Source: Dichetophora obliterata
Taxonomy: Eukaryota > Arthropoda > Insecta > Diptera > Sciomyzidae
Reading direction: 5' to 3'
DNA: 64,000 nt
Assembly: GCA_963920525.1 (NCBI GenBank)
Contig: OY986439.1
Coordinates: 3,405,001 to 3,469,000 of the forward strand
Position 1 is the first letter of the stretch, and each line of letters begins with the position of its first letter. Below, piece after piece: positions 53,929 to 64,000 of this stretch. The notes under the pieces were generated by a model, which did not search any database, was not told where the DNA came from, and was given only the letters and a program-made list of their open reading frames with translations. Both the position numbers and the translations under genes were made by a program.

Positions 53929-55178
53929 GTGACTACTGGGACATTTGACTTCAGAATTTTATTACCTATGAGTTATAACGATGTCATTATAACGTAAAGA
54001 TACAGCAGTGATATATATTTTAGAACAGAGCTAAATGTTTATTGTGTGGTATTGCTTTTAAAAAAGCCAAGCCAATAATGAATGAGACAACTGGAACACT
54101 GAAAAATAACACTTATCTTCTTTTGAGCGCAAACGATTAAAATATTCAAGTTAGCTTATTCTGTGTTGTAAAACATTTACAAAACGCTTAAATTATAATT
54201 AAGAACCAGTTATGTTTGTGCTTATGTTATGCTTATGTTTGTAGCAAAAATAGAAAAATTATTACAAATGGCGTTTACTGGGACAGGTATTTGTGACTTG
54301 CGGGACAATTAAAAAATATGATGAAATTTTATATTATTTTAATCAATTAAATTATTATTTTAAAACAAAATGAATGTAGTTGGGATGAATTTGGATATTT
54401 TTCTGTAAAACATAAAAAAGAACTCCGAAGCTACGGAAAAAAATTAAATCTAACTCTATTTTTAAAAGAAAATGTTGACTTATTCTCCAAATTGGTAAAA
54501 TCTTACCTCTCAACAGTTTTATAACAGGACATAAGACACGTCCGTCTCATTTGTGGTGCAAAATTCTGCTTCATTGCCTGAAGTCGATCTTAAAAACAAT
54601 ATATTTCTTGGTCTTTCTCTTATTCATTTTAAGATCTTCTTTACTAAAGGCGCCTTGAGAATAACTTGCAGTACCTGAAATTGCTTTTGCATTTATACTT
54701 GGCAAAACCATATCTTTAAGTTCAAGATCCGACTCGTCTTCACTGCCTCTTGAGTACACATCAGAGAAGTAAAACTTTCCTTCTTTTGTCAGTAAAACAT
54801 TTTCAAATTTATAAGATGTTAAATTTTTTTATTTTTTAGGAATGCTCAGAGAATGCCCTCTTTAAATGTGTAAGCATAAAGACATAAAAAAAGCTTTAAC
54901 TATTTAATTTTGAGTCAAAAATATACATCAAGCTATAAAAAGGGGCATAAAATTATAATCAGACTTTTCATCGAAGTAGTCACCGTGACTACTGGGAAAC
55001 ATTTTAAAACAGTTTAGAAAGCACAATATGATCGCCTTAAATATGAAAAGGGTGTTTATTATTATTTCTGTTTATTACTACTTGTTTATTATTACTTCTA
55101 GAAAGTATTGAATTTATAAAGTCATGTTTCAGATTAGGAAAATAACTTTAATATATTTTTGCGTGACTACTGGGACAT
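53929..55178. repeat. Dispersed GTGACTACTGGGACAT motif, three strong and three weak copies
   Basis: Exact copies of GTGACTACTGGGACAT at 53929-53944 and 55163-55178, and GTGACTACTGGGAAAC at 54985-55000. Related words: GAGACAACTGGAACAC near 54085, GCGTTTACTGGGACAG at 54271-54286 and TTGTGACTTGCGGGAC near 54291-54305. Flanks are not alike. On the minus strand most encode xCPSSH or xVPVVT in different frames. No known element explains them. Confidence 0.6.
54571..54800 (-). pseudogene. Unidentified coding-like fragment
   Basis: I do not recognise this. The minus strand has one open stretch ending TAA/TGA at about 54571 and reading LTKEGKFYFSDVYSRGSEDE, then SDLELKDMVLPSINAKAISG and a Lys/Arg-rich end (MNKRKTKKYIVFKI). 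The acidic serine run followed by a basic tail has real-protein composition, unlike the AT-rich noise around it. No start with context, no splice sites and no domain were identified. It lies amid the GTGACTACTGGGA motifs in the same orientation as their possible coding strand, so the two may belong to one decayed gene or mobile element. Confidence 0.25.
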
Positions 55179-55404
55179 GCGAATTGCATCTGCTCAAAGA
55201 AGAAATACACTCAAAACTTACATAATTTTTCGTTTTATTTCTATACTAGCTGATGTACCCAGTGTTACTTAGGAGTTCGTTTAAATAATTATTATAATCC
55301 TATATTAGCTTTTAATTTATTTATTAACAAAACATTAAACAAAAAGATAAAAGTAAATATTCTGCAATAATCGCATATTAAAATTTAAGCAATTTTAGAT
55401 TAAA

Positions 55405-55545
55405 AAAATTAATTGTTCTAACATTGACCTTAATCTCAATAAACGATTTTAAACTATCAAACAAGTAGAATTTGTATTTAAAATCAAGTATGATTTTAAA
55501 CTATCAAACATTTAGAATTTGTATTTAAACCATATAAAATCAACA
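55405..55545. mobile_element. MITE-M, copy 3 (right half only)
   Basis: Starts within AATTAATTGTTCTAACATTG and ends with the arm ...TTTAAACCATATAAAATCAACAT. It includes the internal arm repeat seen in copy 2. The left arm is missing. Confidence 0.75.
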
Positions 55546-55889
55546 TAATATTTAACAAGGTCATTTAGAATAAACTTAAATCAAATGGTAGAGCATGACC
55601 AAACAGAAACAAGCTGAAAACAAAGCAGCAAAAAAATCTTAAAATAACTTCAGTAAATATGCTTTGTTAGTGGAAGACTTCCAGCAGACTGTTGGACTCC
55701 ATAATAATAACTTAAGCATAAAGACTAAAGTAAAGCAAAAATACAACAGCAAATGTGCAAATATGAAATGGGAGAAAAACTGAGAAATTGACACTTGACA
55801 TCTCAACGCCTATGTGGTGCAGTTCGCTAGTGCGTGCTTGCACGGCCGTATCACAAAGATTTCTGATGAAGCCTTTAGCAGGGCCGAAA

Positions 55890-56108
55890 TTGCAATAAAA
55901 TCAGCAAGTGATTTTTTCCTTTTCATATTAAAAAAAAGTTGTTGTAGTTTCTTTGGAAAGATTCGTTAGAACAATTAATTGTTCTAACTTTGGCCTTAAG
56001 CTCAGTAAACGATTTTAAACTATCAAGCAACTAGAATTTGTATTTAAAATCAAGTATGATTTAAGCTATCAAACATTTAAAATTTGTATTTGACTCATAT
56101 AAAATCAA
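55890..56108. mobile_element. MITE-M, copy 4 (left arm lost)
   Basis: Contains TTGCAATAAAATCAGCAAGT, GTTTCTTTGGAAAGATTCGT, AACAATTAATTGTTCTAACT and the right arms, more diverged than copies 1-3. Copy 4 lies 350 bp from copy 3 in the same orientation. Confidence 0.75.
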
Positions 56109-59100
56109 AAAATTTTTTATAATATACTTTTGGAAAAATATCAGTACTTAAATTAGATCTAGTCTTCTTCAGTTGGTATCAGTTCATAACAGAAGTACAC
56201 TGTTAAAAATCTTGGACTAAATTTTTAACTTTTTTTATTACATATAGGACAACACCTCAAAAAAATACTTTTAAATTTAAGGAAAAGTTTAAAATTTTCT
56301 AATACAAAAATATAAACACATTAACATAAAATCAAACTTGTCAATGACCATTTCCTTATTTGAACCCAAGTCCTCTCGTCTGCCGGTCCGATATCTGACC
56401 CACTCGCTTGTCGCAGTGGATTACAAACGTTTTTATTTTATTTTGTTCTATTTTTACATTAACATTTTTAAAAAAAAAATGTTTGATCATTTAAAATTTT
56501 TTTTAAACTTTTTTAACAGATTCTTCCTACAAAACCTTTAAGTCTTATCCATTCGTCCAACTCAGTTATAAGCAAAGTTGCGCTTATTTTGCATCATTAC
56601 GAATGCAAGTAAGCTTTGGTAAACGTGGGTTCGAGACCCACCTCGGACAAAAAAAAAGACTATATTTTATTTAGTTAAATTAAGATTTTTTTATAAATTT
56701 TACTGTTTATTTAAAAAAAATTTAACACCTTTTTTTTAAAATTTCTTCATGCAAAAGCTTAATGTAAATTCGTAGTCTTGAAATAGTCTAAAACTTAAAT
56801 TTTTTTAGATTGAAATAAATTAAAATTAAGTATGGATTAAAAATAGTCGGTACTTTTTTGATTAAAAATACCTTTTATCCAAAATTTTGATTAAGCATTT
56901 TGACTATGACCGCAGTACATAATTAATAACGTTAAATTGTATAAACTTAATTTTCATAAGGGAATTCGTACATAGAATATAAATGATTTTTTTAAAGTAC
57001 CATTTCATGTTAAATATTCTAAATGCCTATTGGAATTCAATGTATGAGTTTAAATGAGTAAAAAAGATGAATGTCGGACCGTGTAGTAAAAATTACTTGA
57101 AAGTTATTTTACCTAATTTAAAACGCACAGCAAAAGCTAATGTTTGTTAAGCCTAGCTCATTTGAAAAAAGCATTTGCACTTTTTAAATAACTAAATATA
57201 ATTTTCTTGCAGAAAATTTCCACTCTAGTCTTAACACATCCAGGCTTACAGCGTTGTGTTCGCAATATGGTTTAAAAAATTGATGTTATGTCAAAGTTAT
57301 CTTTACAGTTTCATTTCTTAGCAGTTAATTTTAATACCAGTTCGAAAAACGAAGCAGATGTTAAATCATATTTTAACACAAACCATATAAGAAAAAGTTT
57401 CAAGTATGCAGTTAAAAAAAATATGTGCATTGGCAAGAACCTAAAAATTACGAAATATGGTGCAACTACTACTGAAACAGATTTATCTGCGTTTTTTGAG
57501 ATAAACATAGGTTCATAACTCCATCTAGCTTTTGTATTTTGCAAATTTCGCAATTTTTCACGAACGAAATAAACTTTTTGTAAAAGATTTTCCAAATTTG
57601 TAATAGAATATAGAATTCACGATAACTTTTTCGATGAAATAACCATATATAAGCCAAGACCGCACATTCCAAGTATTTCTTAAGATTGGATTAAAATTGG
57701 ATATTCAATGGTAAGAAGGCTAGAGACAATCAAACAAAATAAAAAAATGCTTAAGAGGAATTTGAGGGGGTGGGCGGGTGCCCAAGAAATTACTCTTAAA
57801 AGCAAAGCATTTTTTAAAAATTATAAAAACAAAATTTAAAAAATATTTGATTTCGTCACAAAAATCAAAGGGGTAACCTTGTATTTCCTTAAAAATAGAA
57901 AAAACGATTTTGTGTCAAACAGTAATAGTTTTTGCATACAAGTGATACGTCATATGAAAGAGTATAAAAATTGAATGAAATATATTAATATACAAAGAAG
58001 CTATTCGCGTCGAAAGTCAAAACTTTGAATTTGGAGTAGTTTTTCTGGCAGTAGGTTATGCATATCGTAGGGTACTCATTAGAGATAAACAAAGACTGTC
58101 CAGTTGGTGTTTGTAGCCCTTTTAATTACCAAAAACCCTTTCATAGGTTATTCAAACGTATCTCTAATTTTTAACTCAAAGAACCGTTATTTTGAAGAGA
58201 TTCCTTTTTTTGGTGATAAAAACTGAAGCTTATGTCCCGACCAGGGACGCAAGGAACCTTCAAGTCAATTTTGAAGAAAATTCATTTGGTAGTTTTCACG
58301 TGATGCGCTTTCAGACAGACAATCTTTTTAAACATTACATTTTTGGAATTCACATCCTTCAAAATATTTAGTGCAAAAAGAATTTCGAAAAAATATTCAC
58401 TGTACAGATTTTGTTTTTACAGTTGTATTATAAGTATAGATTATGTCATTTTAAAATTTTTGTTTAAAATTCAAAGACCTATTATGATTTTGCTCTTTAA
58501 ATGAAATGTTCGAAACCCTGTTCACTGCTGCTGTGAATCGGTTCGCTGGTGAATTGTAGGAAAAAGTGCACTATTTTTGTCATTTTGCATTATTTTATTC
58601 CTTCATATCTGTACTTTAAACACTGTAGTTTTAATAGAAATAATGTTAATCTTATTACTGAAAGGACGTCACTTTATTCATAAGGGGATAGACGTAACTT
58701 TTTTTATTCATTTTGCCGCATGTGACTTTAAGGTAGCGAACTAAAAATAGCTCTGTTTCCATAACATGTGCATGAAAATGATTTTATTTTTTTTAGGTTG
58801 ACTGGAAATGAAATTGATTTCAGTCATGTCAAAAATATTAGCCAAACATATTCAAAGCAAAAAGTTGCTTACTCGTTTGTCAGCAGTTTCTTTAATCCTA
58901 GAAATATTGATTTCAATTCGTTAACCTAATAGTTCCCGCTTCTTCCGGGTAACCACTGCTTGATTGGCATAAACAACACCGCCAACAGCTGCTCACACAC
59001 ACACACACACTCACACTCACATATAACACACTCTCATACAGAAACTGCTAGCAATCCTTGCTGCTATGTTGTTCTTATATAAATTTGCTGTTATTGTTGT

Positions 59101-60679
59101 TTTCCGTAGCGCTGCTGCCATAATTGTTGCATGTCGCATTAAATAACTAGCGCCACACTAATAAATTTTAATATCGACATGACGTTTATGATCGTTTGGG
59201 TTCGTTCGGGTTCGTTCAAATTAGTTTTGAAAACAAGTGCAACAGCAGCAGCAAGCGGCGGCGGCAGTAAGTTAGAAATTGGCAGCTTTGGCTGAACTAC
59301 ACCATCTGCCAAGCAATTAACCATTCAAGCTACCACCAACCAACAAGCCAAGCAGCCAAACAGGCAGCTGGCAGGCAGCTAGAGCGGTGCAAGCGTTGGC
59401 GTTGGCTTTGGCTGCAGCTGATGTTTTAGTTTAGAGACTGCAAATAGTGTGTGAATATTTGTTGTTGCCTTTTTTTTATTTTTCATTCTTTTTCTTGAGG
59501 TTGCACACTTTTGCTTAGCTTGTGGAAAAAGTTTTTTTTTTATGATTTGGTTTTGAAATTTTCGCACAACTGCAACTTATTTTATATCGGAATTTTTTTG
59601 TGTTTGAAAAATTGATTATAAAAAAAAATGAAAACAAAACAAATTTCGTTGACTAAAATTATTTTTGCTTAGACGCTATTTATGCTAGTTTGAGAACCCA
59701 AACTCTAAGTTTCGAAATATTTTAACATTATTGTTTTTATTTCTATCAGAAACAAAAACTTGGAACAATAATAAATACTTCCGGCAAAAACTGGTTTGAA
59801 AAATGCAAAGTTTAGGTGATGAAATTTAATGAAACTGCTTCGAGCATGCTGAAATTGTTGCATTCCTTAGGCGCACTTAAATAACTTTCCACTTGGTTTT
59901 CTTCAGTTTTCGTTTCCGGTTCCTTTTGCATTTTCATTTAAATTTCTTCACATAGCAATCAAACAATTTAAATTCAATTACAAACAACTGAAAAGGTTGT
60001 TTGAACATTTCAAATTACTTGCTCGGCAACCGGTATTTAGCCAATGTTAGCTTCATGCAAAGCCAACTACAAAAAAAAATGCACTGCACAAATTAATATA
60101 AAAACTCGAACAAAATCAAACAAACAGTAGAGGAGACAGTAAAAACAGTAGTAACAGTAACTGAAAAAAAGTGCAACACGAGAATGTTGCAGCAAATCGA
60201 CTGTAACTGCAACAAAGCAACACAAATACGTTAAAATACGCTTTACTTTGCATACTTTTAGGAACAAAAACAACAAAGTGCCCGTCGAGTTAAGCTTTTA
60301 TGTCTTTTATGCATTGCATGGGAATGTCTATGCAATTGTGTGTGTGTGTGTGTATATGAGTATTTGTAATGGAATGTTTTTGTATATGCGCATTTGTGTG
60401 CGTGTGCTTACAAATGTATATGTTAGGAGTAATCAAGCGTTAAACTAACACACACATACAATCACACTCAACACCACAGTGAAAACCAACTACCCAGTAG
60501 TACAAATTTTAAGTCCTAGCTGAATCATGCACGCTTTTCCGATGTCGGATCACTATTCCGACACTTTGTGAAATTTTCGTTAACGGAGAGAGGACATAAA
60601 TGTGAAAAATAATTATTTTTCTTTTTTAAAGATTTTGCGATTTTATTTTATTTGATTTGATTCAAAAATTAAAGACTAA
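56109..60679. other. AT-rich and intron-like DNA, no gene recognised
   Basis: A strong pol III B-box word (GGTTCGAGACC, 56628-56638) occurs without an A box or cloverleaf. 58970-59420 is GC-richer, with (CA)n at 58993-59015, CAGCAGCAG runs and repeated GGTTCGTTCG / CCAAGCAGCC words; it resembles fly intronic or UTR sequence. 60330-60420 has (TG)n. Open frames of 60-94 codons show no domain. Confidence 0.35.
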
Positions 60680-60941
60680 CAGCCCTATTCTGGCAAATTA
60701 TCAAATTGTTAACCAGTATTTTAAATATTTGTATATGTTTATTGTTTTCAATACAAAATTTTAACCTCAAAAAACAAATTTTTTTAATGAACTTGTCAAT
60801 AACTGAAAAGCAGTTGACAATTTTTAAAAAAATTTAGTTTTTGAGCTTCAAATTTTGTTTTGAAATAAAAAAATTACAACAAACACATAGAAATATTCAG
60901 AATACTGGTTAACAATTTGTTAATTTGCCAGAATAGGGCTG
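60680..60941. mobile_element. Foldback MITE, CAGCCCTAT family, divergent member
   Basis: CAGCCCTATTCTGGCAAATT and following bases (to about AACCAGTATT) are complementary to the right end (AATACTGGTTAACAATTTGT ... CAGAATAGGGCTG). It shares CAGCCCTAT with the copies at 26024 and 30181, but the rest of the arms differs. Confidence 0.75.
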
Positions 60942-61080
60942 ATAGTGTATTTCTATACAAAGTTTGAACGAAAATAAAACAGAATTTTCGACATGATTTT
61001 TTTTTGTTCCATTGCCTGATTTCAGCAATGAACCAAAATTTGTTTCGTTAAGTTTTCATAAGAAAAGGACTACAAGGCAA

Positions 61081-61120
61081 AAGTTTATTTAACAAATCAT
61101 CATAACAAATTCGTCAACGA
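61081..61120 (+). repeat. 40-bp block shared with 33606-33645
   Basis: 37 of 40 bases match the other copy. It lies 36 bp left of the hAT-E terminus and so is probably outside that element. Confidence 0.6.
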
Positions 61121-61156
61121 TGCAGTGGACTGCAGGGTAAAGTCAATAGGACCTTA

Positions 61157-62100
61157 CAGTGGCGTAGCAAGGATTTGCTAAATTTGGGGATAAATATAGT
61201 TAAAAATTATGTTTAAAAATAAATACATATTTTATTTAAGCATTTTTAAATGCAATATTTACATATTAAACTTATTATTATTGCAATAACCCATTAAGTA
61301 AAGCTTCTTTGCAGTACCTCATCGGTATTAATGGCCATATCTTTGCGCATTGCAAGGACAGCTACTCTGATAAGCCAATTGTAAAACTTTAACAAGTAAT
61401 GCTAGTTTACAATAACCGCTTAAAAAAAAATTAAAATTAAAAACTATCATCTAATTATTCTAATTGAAATTATTATACTAATTTGCTTCACACATGAAAA
61501 GGTACGTTCAACGTTGACACTGGAAGCGTTTCTAAAATTTTCAGCAATGAATGAACATTTGCAAAATTTTCGTTGGATCACATTTTTTGGTAACGCGCCC
61601 TTGCCGCTAATATACTGCTTTCAAAACCTCACTTCAGTATCAGCTTTTTTGGAGGGCAGTCAAGAAAGTCCTCATAAAACGCAAAGATGATTTTCGGATT
61701 ATTTTCTGAAGTATCATCATTAAAAGGTGCCTGAAAACCAGTCAGACTTTTTTTATATTGAACCAACGCTCAGGGGATGCCCCTTTAAATGAGCAATCAT
61801 TGTACTAATTTTTGATGAAACTTTTTATGAAGAATGTTAGGAGTGTGGCAGAAAGCAGTATAAATATGTCGCTCATTTCGAGCAAGACCATCACAACTCA
61901 AAATTTGAGTTTTAGAGTTAAATATGCATTGTTATCATGCCTTTGATTTGAATGAATTCCTGACCGATTTGCTGTTAATTGATTGTTTTACAGATACTTG
62001 AGTCTTTTTGACTTTTAGCAATTTCTTCACTTTTTCTAAGCAATAACTTTTTCATTTCTATTTGCACCAAAATTTATTTTAATTTCTGCAAATTTTTCAA
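61157..62100 (-). mobile_element. hAT-E remnant (left end and transposase C-terminus)
   Basis: The left end CAGTGGCGTAGCAAGG resembles other hAT ends here (CAGRGYCGTAGC). Reading leftward on the minus strand, the transposase C-terminus lies next to it. No matching right terminus was seen; the LINE 3' end at 62731 and the SINE at 63548 may lie within or beyond it. The right limit is a guess. Confidence 0.5.
61300..61556 (-). pseudogene. hAT transposase dimerisation-domain fragment
   Basis: The minus strand from 61556 reads VHSLLKILETLPVSTLNVER and then TFSCVKQI, and from 61383 NWLIRVAVLAMRKDMAINTD followed by EVLQRSF. This is the hAT C-terminal signature: LLxILxTLPVSTxxxERSFSxLRRIK, then RLxGLALxNIHRDxxINxDEVI. 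About 100 bp with stops separates the halves. Upstream fragments to about 62100 are too degraded to read. Confidence 0.75.
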
Positions 62101-62730
62101 CAGCAGCGACTTATAATATCATAGTCCATTGTTTAAATAAAAATCCAAGCTACTTCCAAGCTAATCCAAGTAACTTAATATTTTTTGAAGATAAAAAGAA
62201 CCAACTCAAAATGTGACATCTTTCTAACTCAAAAGTTCGTTATCATATTGTAGCAAAATAGTCACAACTCAAAATGAAACATTTTTAAATGAGTTTTTGT
62301 AGTAACAAATCACAACTCAAACAGACACTTGCAAAAATATTGCTTAAAAAGTCACTATTGACGCAAAATAAAAACTTTATGATATTTTTGGTAGAAAATA
62401 TAATGGCCTATAAACATTCTAAACAATTTTCAATCTACCTTTGCAATTAATGGTCGTGATAACATTTCAAAACTTTATGAGGCTCTGCTGAAAAATACTA
62501 ACTTTTGAGTTGTGACAGTCTTGCACGAAATGAGCGATGTGATATTGAAGCTGAGAGAAGTGTTATGTTTTTTCCTCAGTCAAATCAAATTACTAAGCAA
62601 TCCTCTTCACAAAATTTTTCTACCACCAACAACTTTTTGTCGTAAATTGATGCGTTTTAAAGTCCTTTTGATTAGAAGTAAGGAAAGAAAGGTTAAGGTG
62701 TAGAATTCTAGAAGGAAAATTCAGTCATTG

Positions 62731-63150
62731 ATATATGTGAACAGCTATTGCAATTTTTAAATTTTAATATTCCGGCTACAACGTTACGTAATTATTCCCT
62801 ATTTCATTCCGAAATTCATAGAACTTTTTATGCTCTTAATGAGCCTATTATTCATGCGTTGTCTTTGTGTAATGAATTGTCTATTGAAAATAATTAAGAT
62901 CTATCTGTCTCGAAATTATCTTTGAAGAATAAACTGAACACTATTTTTCGTATCTAATTTTTATTCCTTTTATGTTTATCTTTATTTCTTAGTCTTCATA
63001 TATCAGTGAATTCATACTGTAAATTTTTGTCTTCCTTTAAAATTTATGTTTATATTAGTATTTAAGTTAATTTAATTTTAAGTAGTCTGTAAGGATGTGC
63101 AATCCAAAGACTTTAATGAAAAAATAAATAAATTCGAATCTGGAACTGGA
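62731..63150 (+). mobile_element. LINE-E, short 3'-end fragment
   Basis: One plus-strand frame reads NFNIPATTLRNYSLFHSEIH and then RTFYALNEPIIHALSLCNEL. This is the C-terminal block (IPxRxTRNY..F..P.HRTNYxLNEPI..LCREFN) seen at the end of Jockey/R1-type ORF2 proteins. Untranslated sequence and an A-rich tail with AATAAATAAATT follow at about 63118-63136. Severely 5'-truncated; the 5' junction is unclear. Confidence 0.65.
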
Positions 63151-63547
63151 TAACAGCAAAGCGCACTTCCACTTCATTTTCGAGAAAGCCATTTTTCTAT
63201 GGTATGTAAATTTGTTTTTATTTTTTTTTATGGTATGCAAAAGAATATTTTTCTATGAGCAGGCCGTCATGTTTCTGAGTTCTGGAAAGTTCTTAAGTTA
63301 TATCAAGGATTTCTGCTTTGCTTTTTCTACTACTTTGCTTCTATGAAAATTCTATCAAAACTTTTATCGTCCTTGTGCAATTTTTCAACCAAATTAATGT
63401 ACTTTTTCGAGCATTTAGACTCAATGGTAACGAATGCTGATTAATTACGACCACAATCTTGAGAATCAAAGCAACTTCAAAATCAATTGCATTTTTTAAA
63501 ATTTAAGAATTCGGTTCATCAAATTTTATTTGTTCAAGAGTATGATA

Positions 63548-63875
63548 CAAAAAAAAAATAGACTGGCCATTTCAGCCCTTGGAAGGACTTTGACCTAGCT
63601 CCTATTGATCAATTGTGTTGTGCGTGTTATTAAATGTTTGATTACAAATGATCGAGTACTGGACCGACTCCGAACGGCTTATGTTCTCAAGAAGCTTTGC
63701 ATGGCAATTTTTACTCTCTGAGGTTTGCCATTGTCTGCAGAGAGGTGACGACCGAACAGAAAAATTATTTCAATTGAAAAAACTTTCAGTCTGAGCTGGA
63801 ATTGAACCCGGGCTACCGCGGTTCTTTAGCTTAGGGGCCACGCACGCTACCCACTAGGCTACGTCCGCCTATAAT
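63548..63875 (-). mobile_element. tRNA-derived SINE, copy 2, with 11-bp target duplications
   Basis: Minus-strand head GGCGGACGTAGCCTAGTGGG, A-box near 63862-63848 and B-box GGGTTCAATTCC (63809-63798), then the same body as copy 1 (CAAACCTCAGAGA, AAGCCGTTCGGAGT, CAAAGTCCTTCCAAGG). It ends in a TTTTTTTTTTG tail on the minus strand. AGAGTATGATA flanks both sides (63537-63547 and 63876-63886), proving retrotransposition. The partner LINE supplying the machinery is unknown. Confidence 0.92.
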
Positions 63876-64000
63876 AGAGTATGATATACGTGTTGGAAAA
63901 TTGCACACTTCTTCGCTTTGTTTTGCGTGTTGAAATTTTATATATTATTTTCTATAAGGACATTGAAGCCTTTATTAGCTGGCATATTGCTCGCTGTGCA

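Noticed and set aside
56628..56640. tRNA gene at a canonical B-box word
   Set aside because: No A box at the right distance and no acceptor or anticodon stem; only the T-arm-like sequence is present.
57288..57595. 76- and 94-codon overlapping open frames on opposite strands
   Set aside because: Neither has a recognisable domain or codon pattern better than the other; treated as chance.
1..64000. CRISPR arrays, operons, prophage or bacterial genes
   Set aside because: No spaced direct repeats of CRISPR type, no Shine-Dalgarno-linked gene strings; introns, SINE, LINEs and mariner-type elements indicate an insect nuclear genome.

Overview
The window is AT-rich non-bacterial DNA from an insect, most likely a brachyceran (muscoid or tephritid-like) fly. 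The grounds are short introns, (CA)n and (CAA)n runs, and a mixture of mariner, Tc1, hAT, Jockey/CR1-like LINEs, foldback MITEs and a tRNA-derived SINE. Species cannot be named from the sequence alone. No operons, CRISPR, rRNA or confident tRNA genes are present. Only one host gene looks plausible: a two-exon gene for a small secreted protein on the minus strand (1202-2372). Its reading frame and signal peptide both come together across a 91-bp intron.

Nearly everything else recognisable is mobile DNA, much of it nested. (i) 3783-4702: decayed hAT with an 8-bp target duplication. (ii) About 5.4-14.2 kb: an old minus-strand LINE (LINE-A) split by a TTF/ZMYM-type hAT (hAT-B, 7263-13485, duplication ATTATTTG). 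hAT-B carries a near-complete LINE (LINE-C) with two open ORFs: a PHD-finger ORF1 and an endonuclease/RT ORF2. (iii) 14.5-17.3 kb: three inverted-repeat elements. (iv) 20441-21727: a complete mariner with one nonsense codon. (v) 24.0-25.75 kb: a plus-strand LINE fragment. (vi) 26-31 kb: MITEs, a SINE and a cluster of foldbacks. (vii) 35306-40329: a three-level nest, in which a hAT (duplication ACTCCATT) contains a Tc3-like element (36504-39600) that contains a LINE fragment (37232-38773, duplication AGATTTGGGGAT). (viii) 42618-44309: a Tc1-like element. (ix) 48386-50272: 1.9 kb of almost pure CCATAA hexanucleotide satellite. (x) 60.7-63.9 kb: a MITE, a hAT remnant, a LINE 3' end and a second SINE copy with an 11-bp target duplication.

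The most interesting functional signal is in LINE-C. ORF1 ends exactly on the heptamer A AAA AAC in the zero frame, directly before its stop codon. ORF2 is in the -1 frame, has no AUG until after its endonuclease domain, and is preceded by a potential hairpin. This suggests translation of ORF2 by programmed -1 frameshifting. The other notable signals are the satellite, the SINE family, MITE arms that share a private variant, and an unexplained 16-bp motif scattered through 53.9-55.2 kb. All functional statements are inferred from reading the sequence; no database search was possible.
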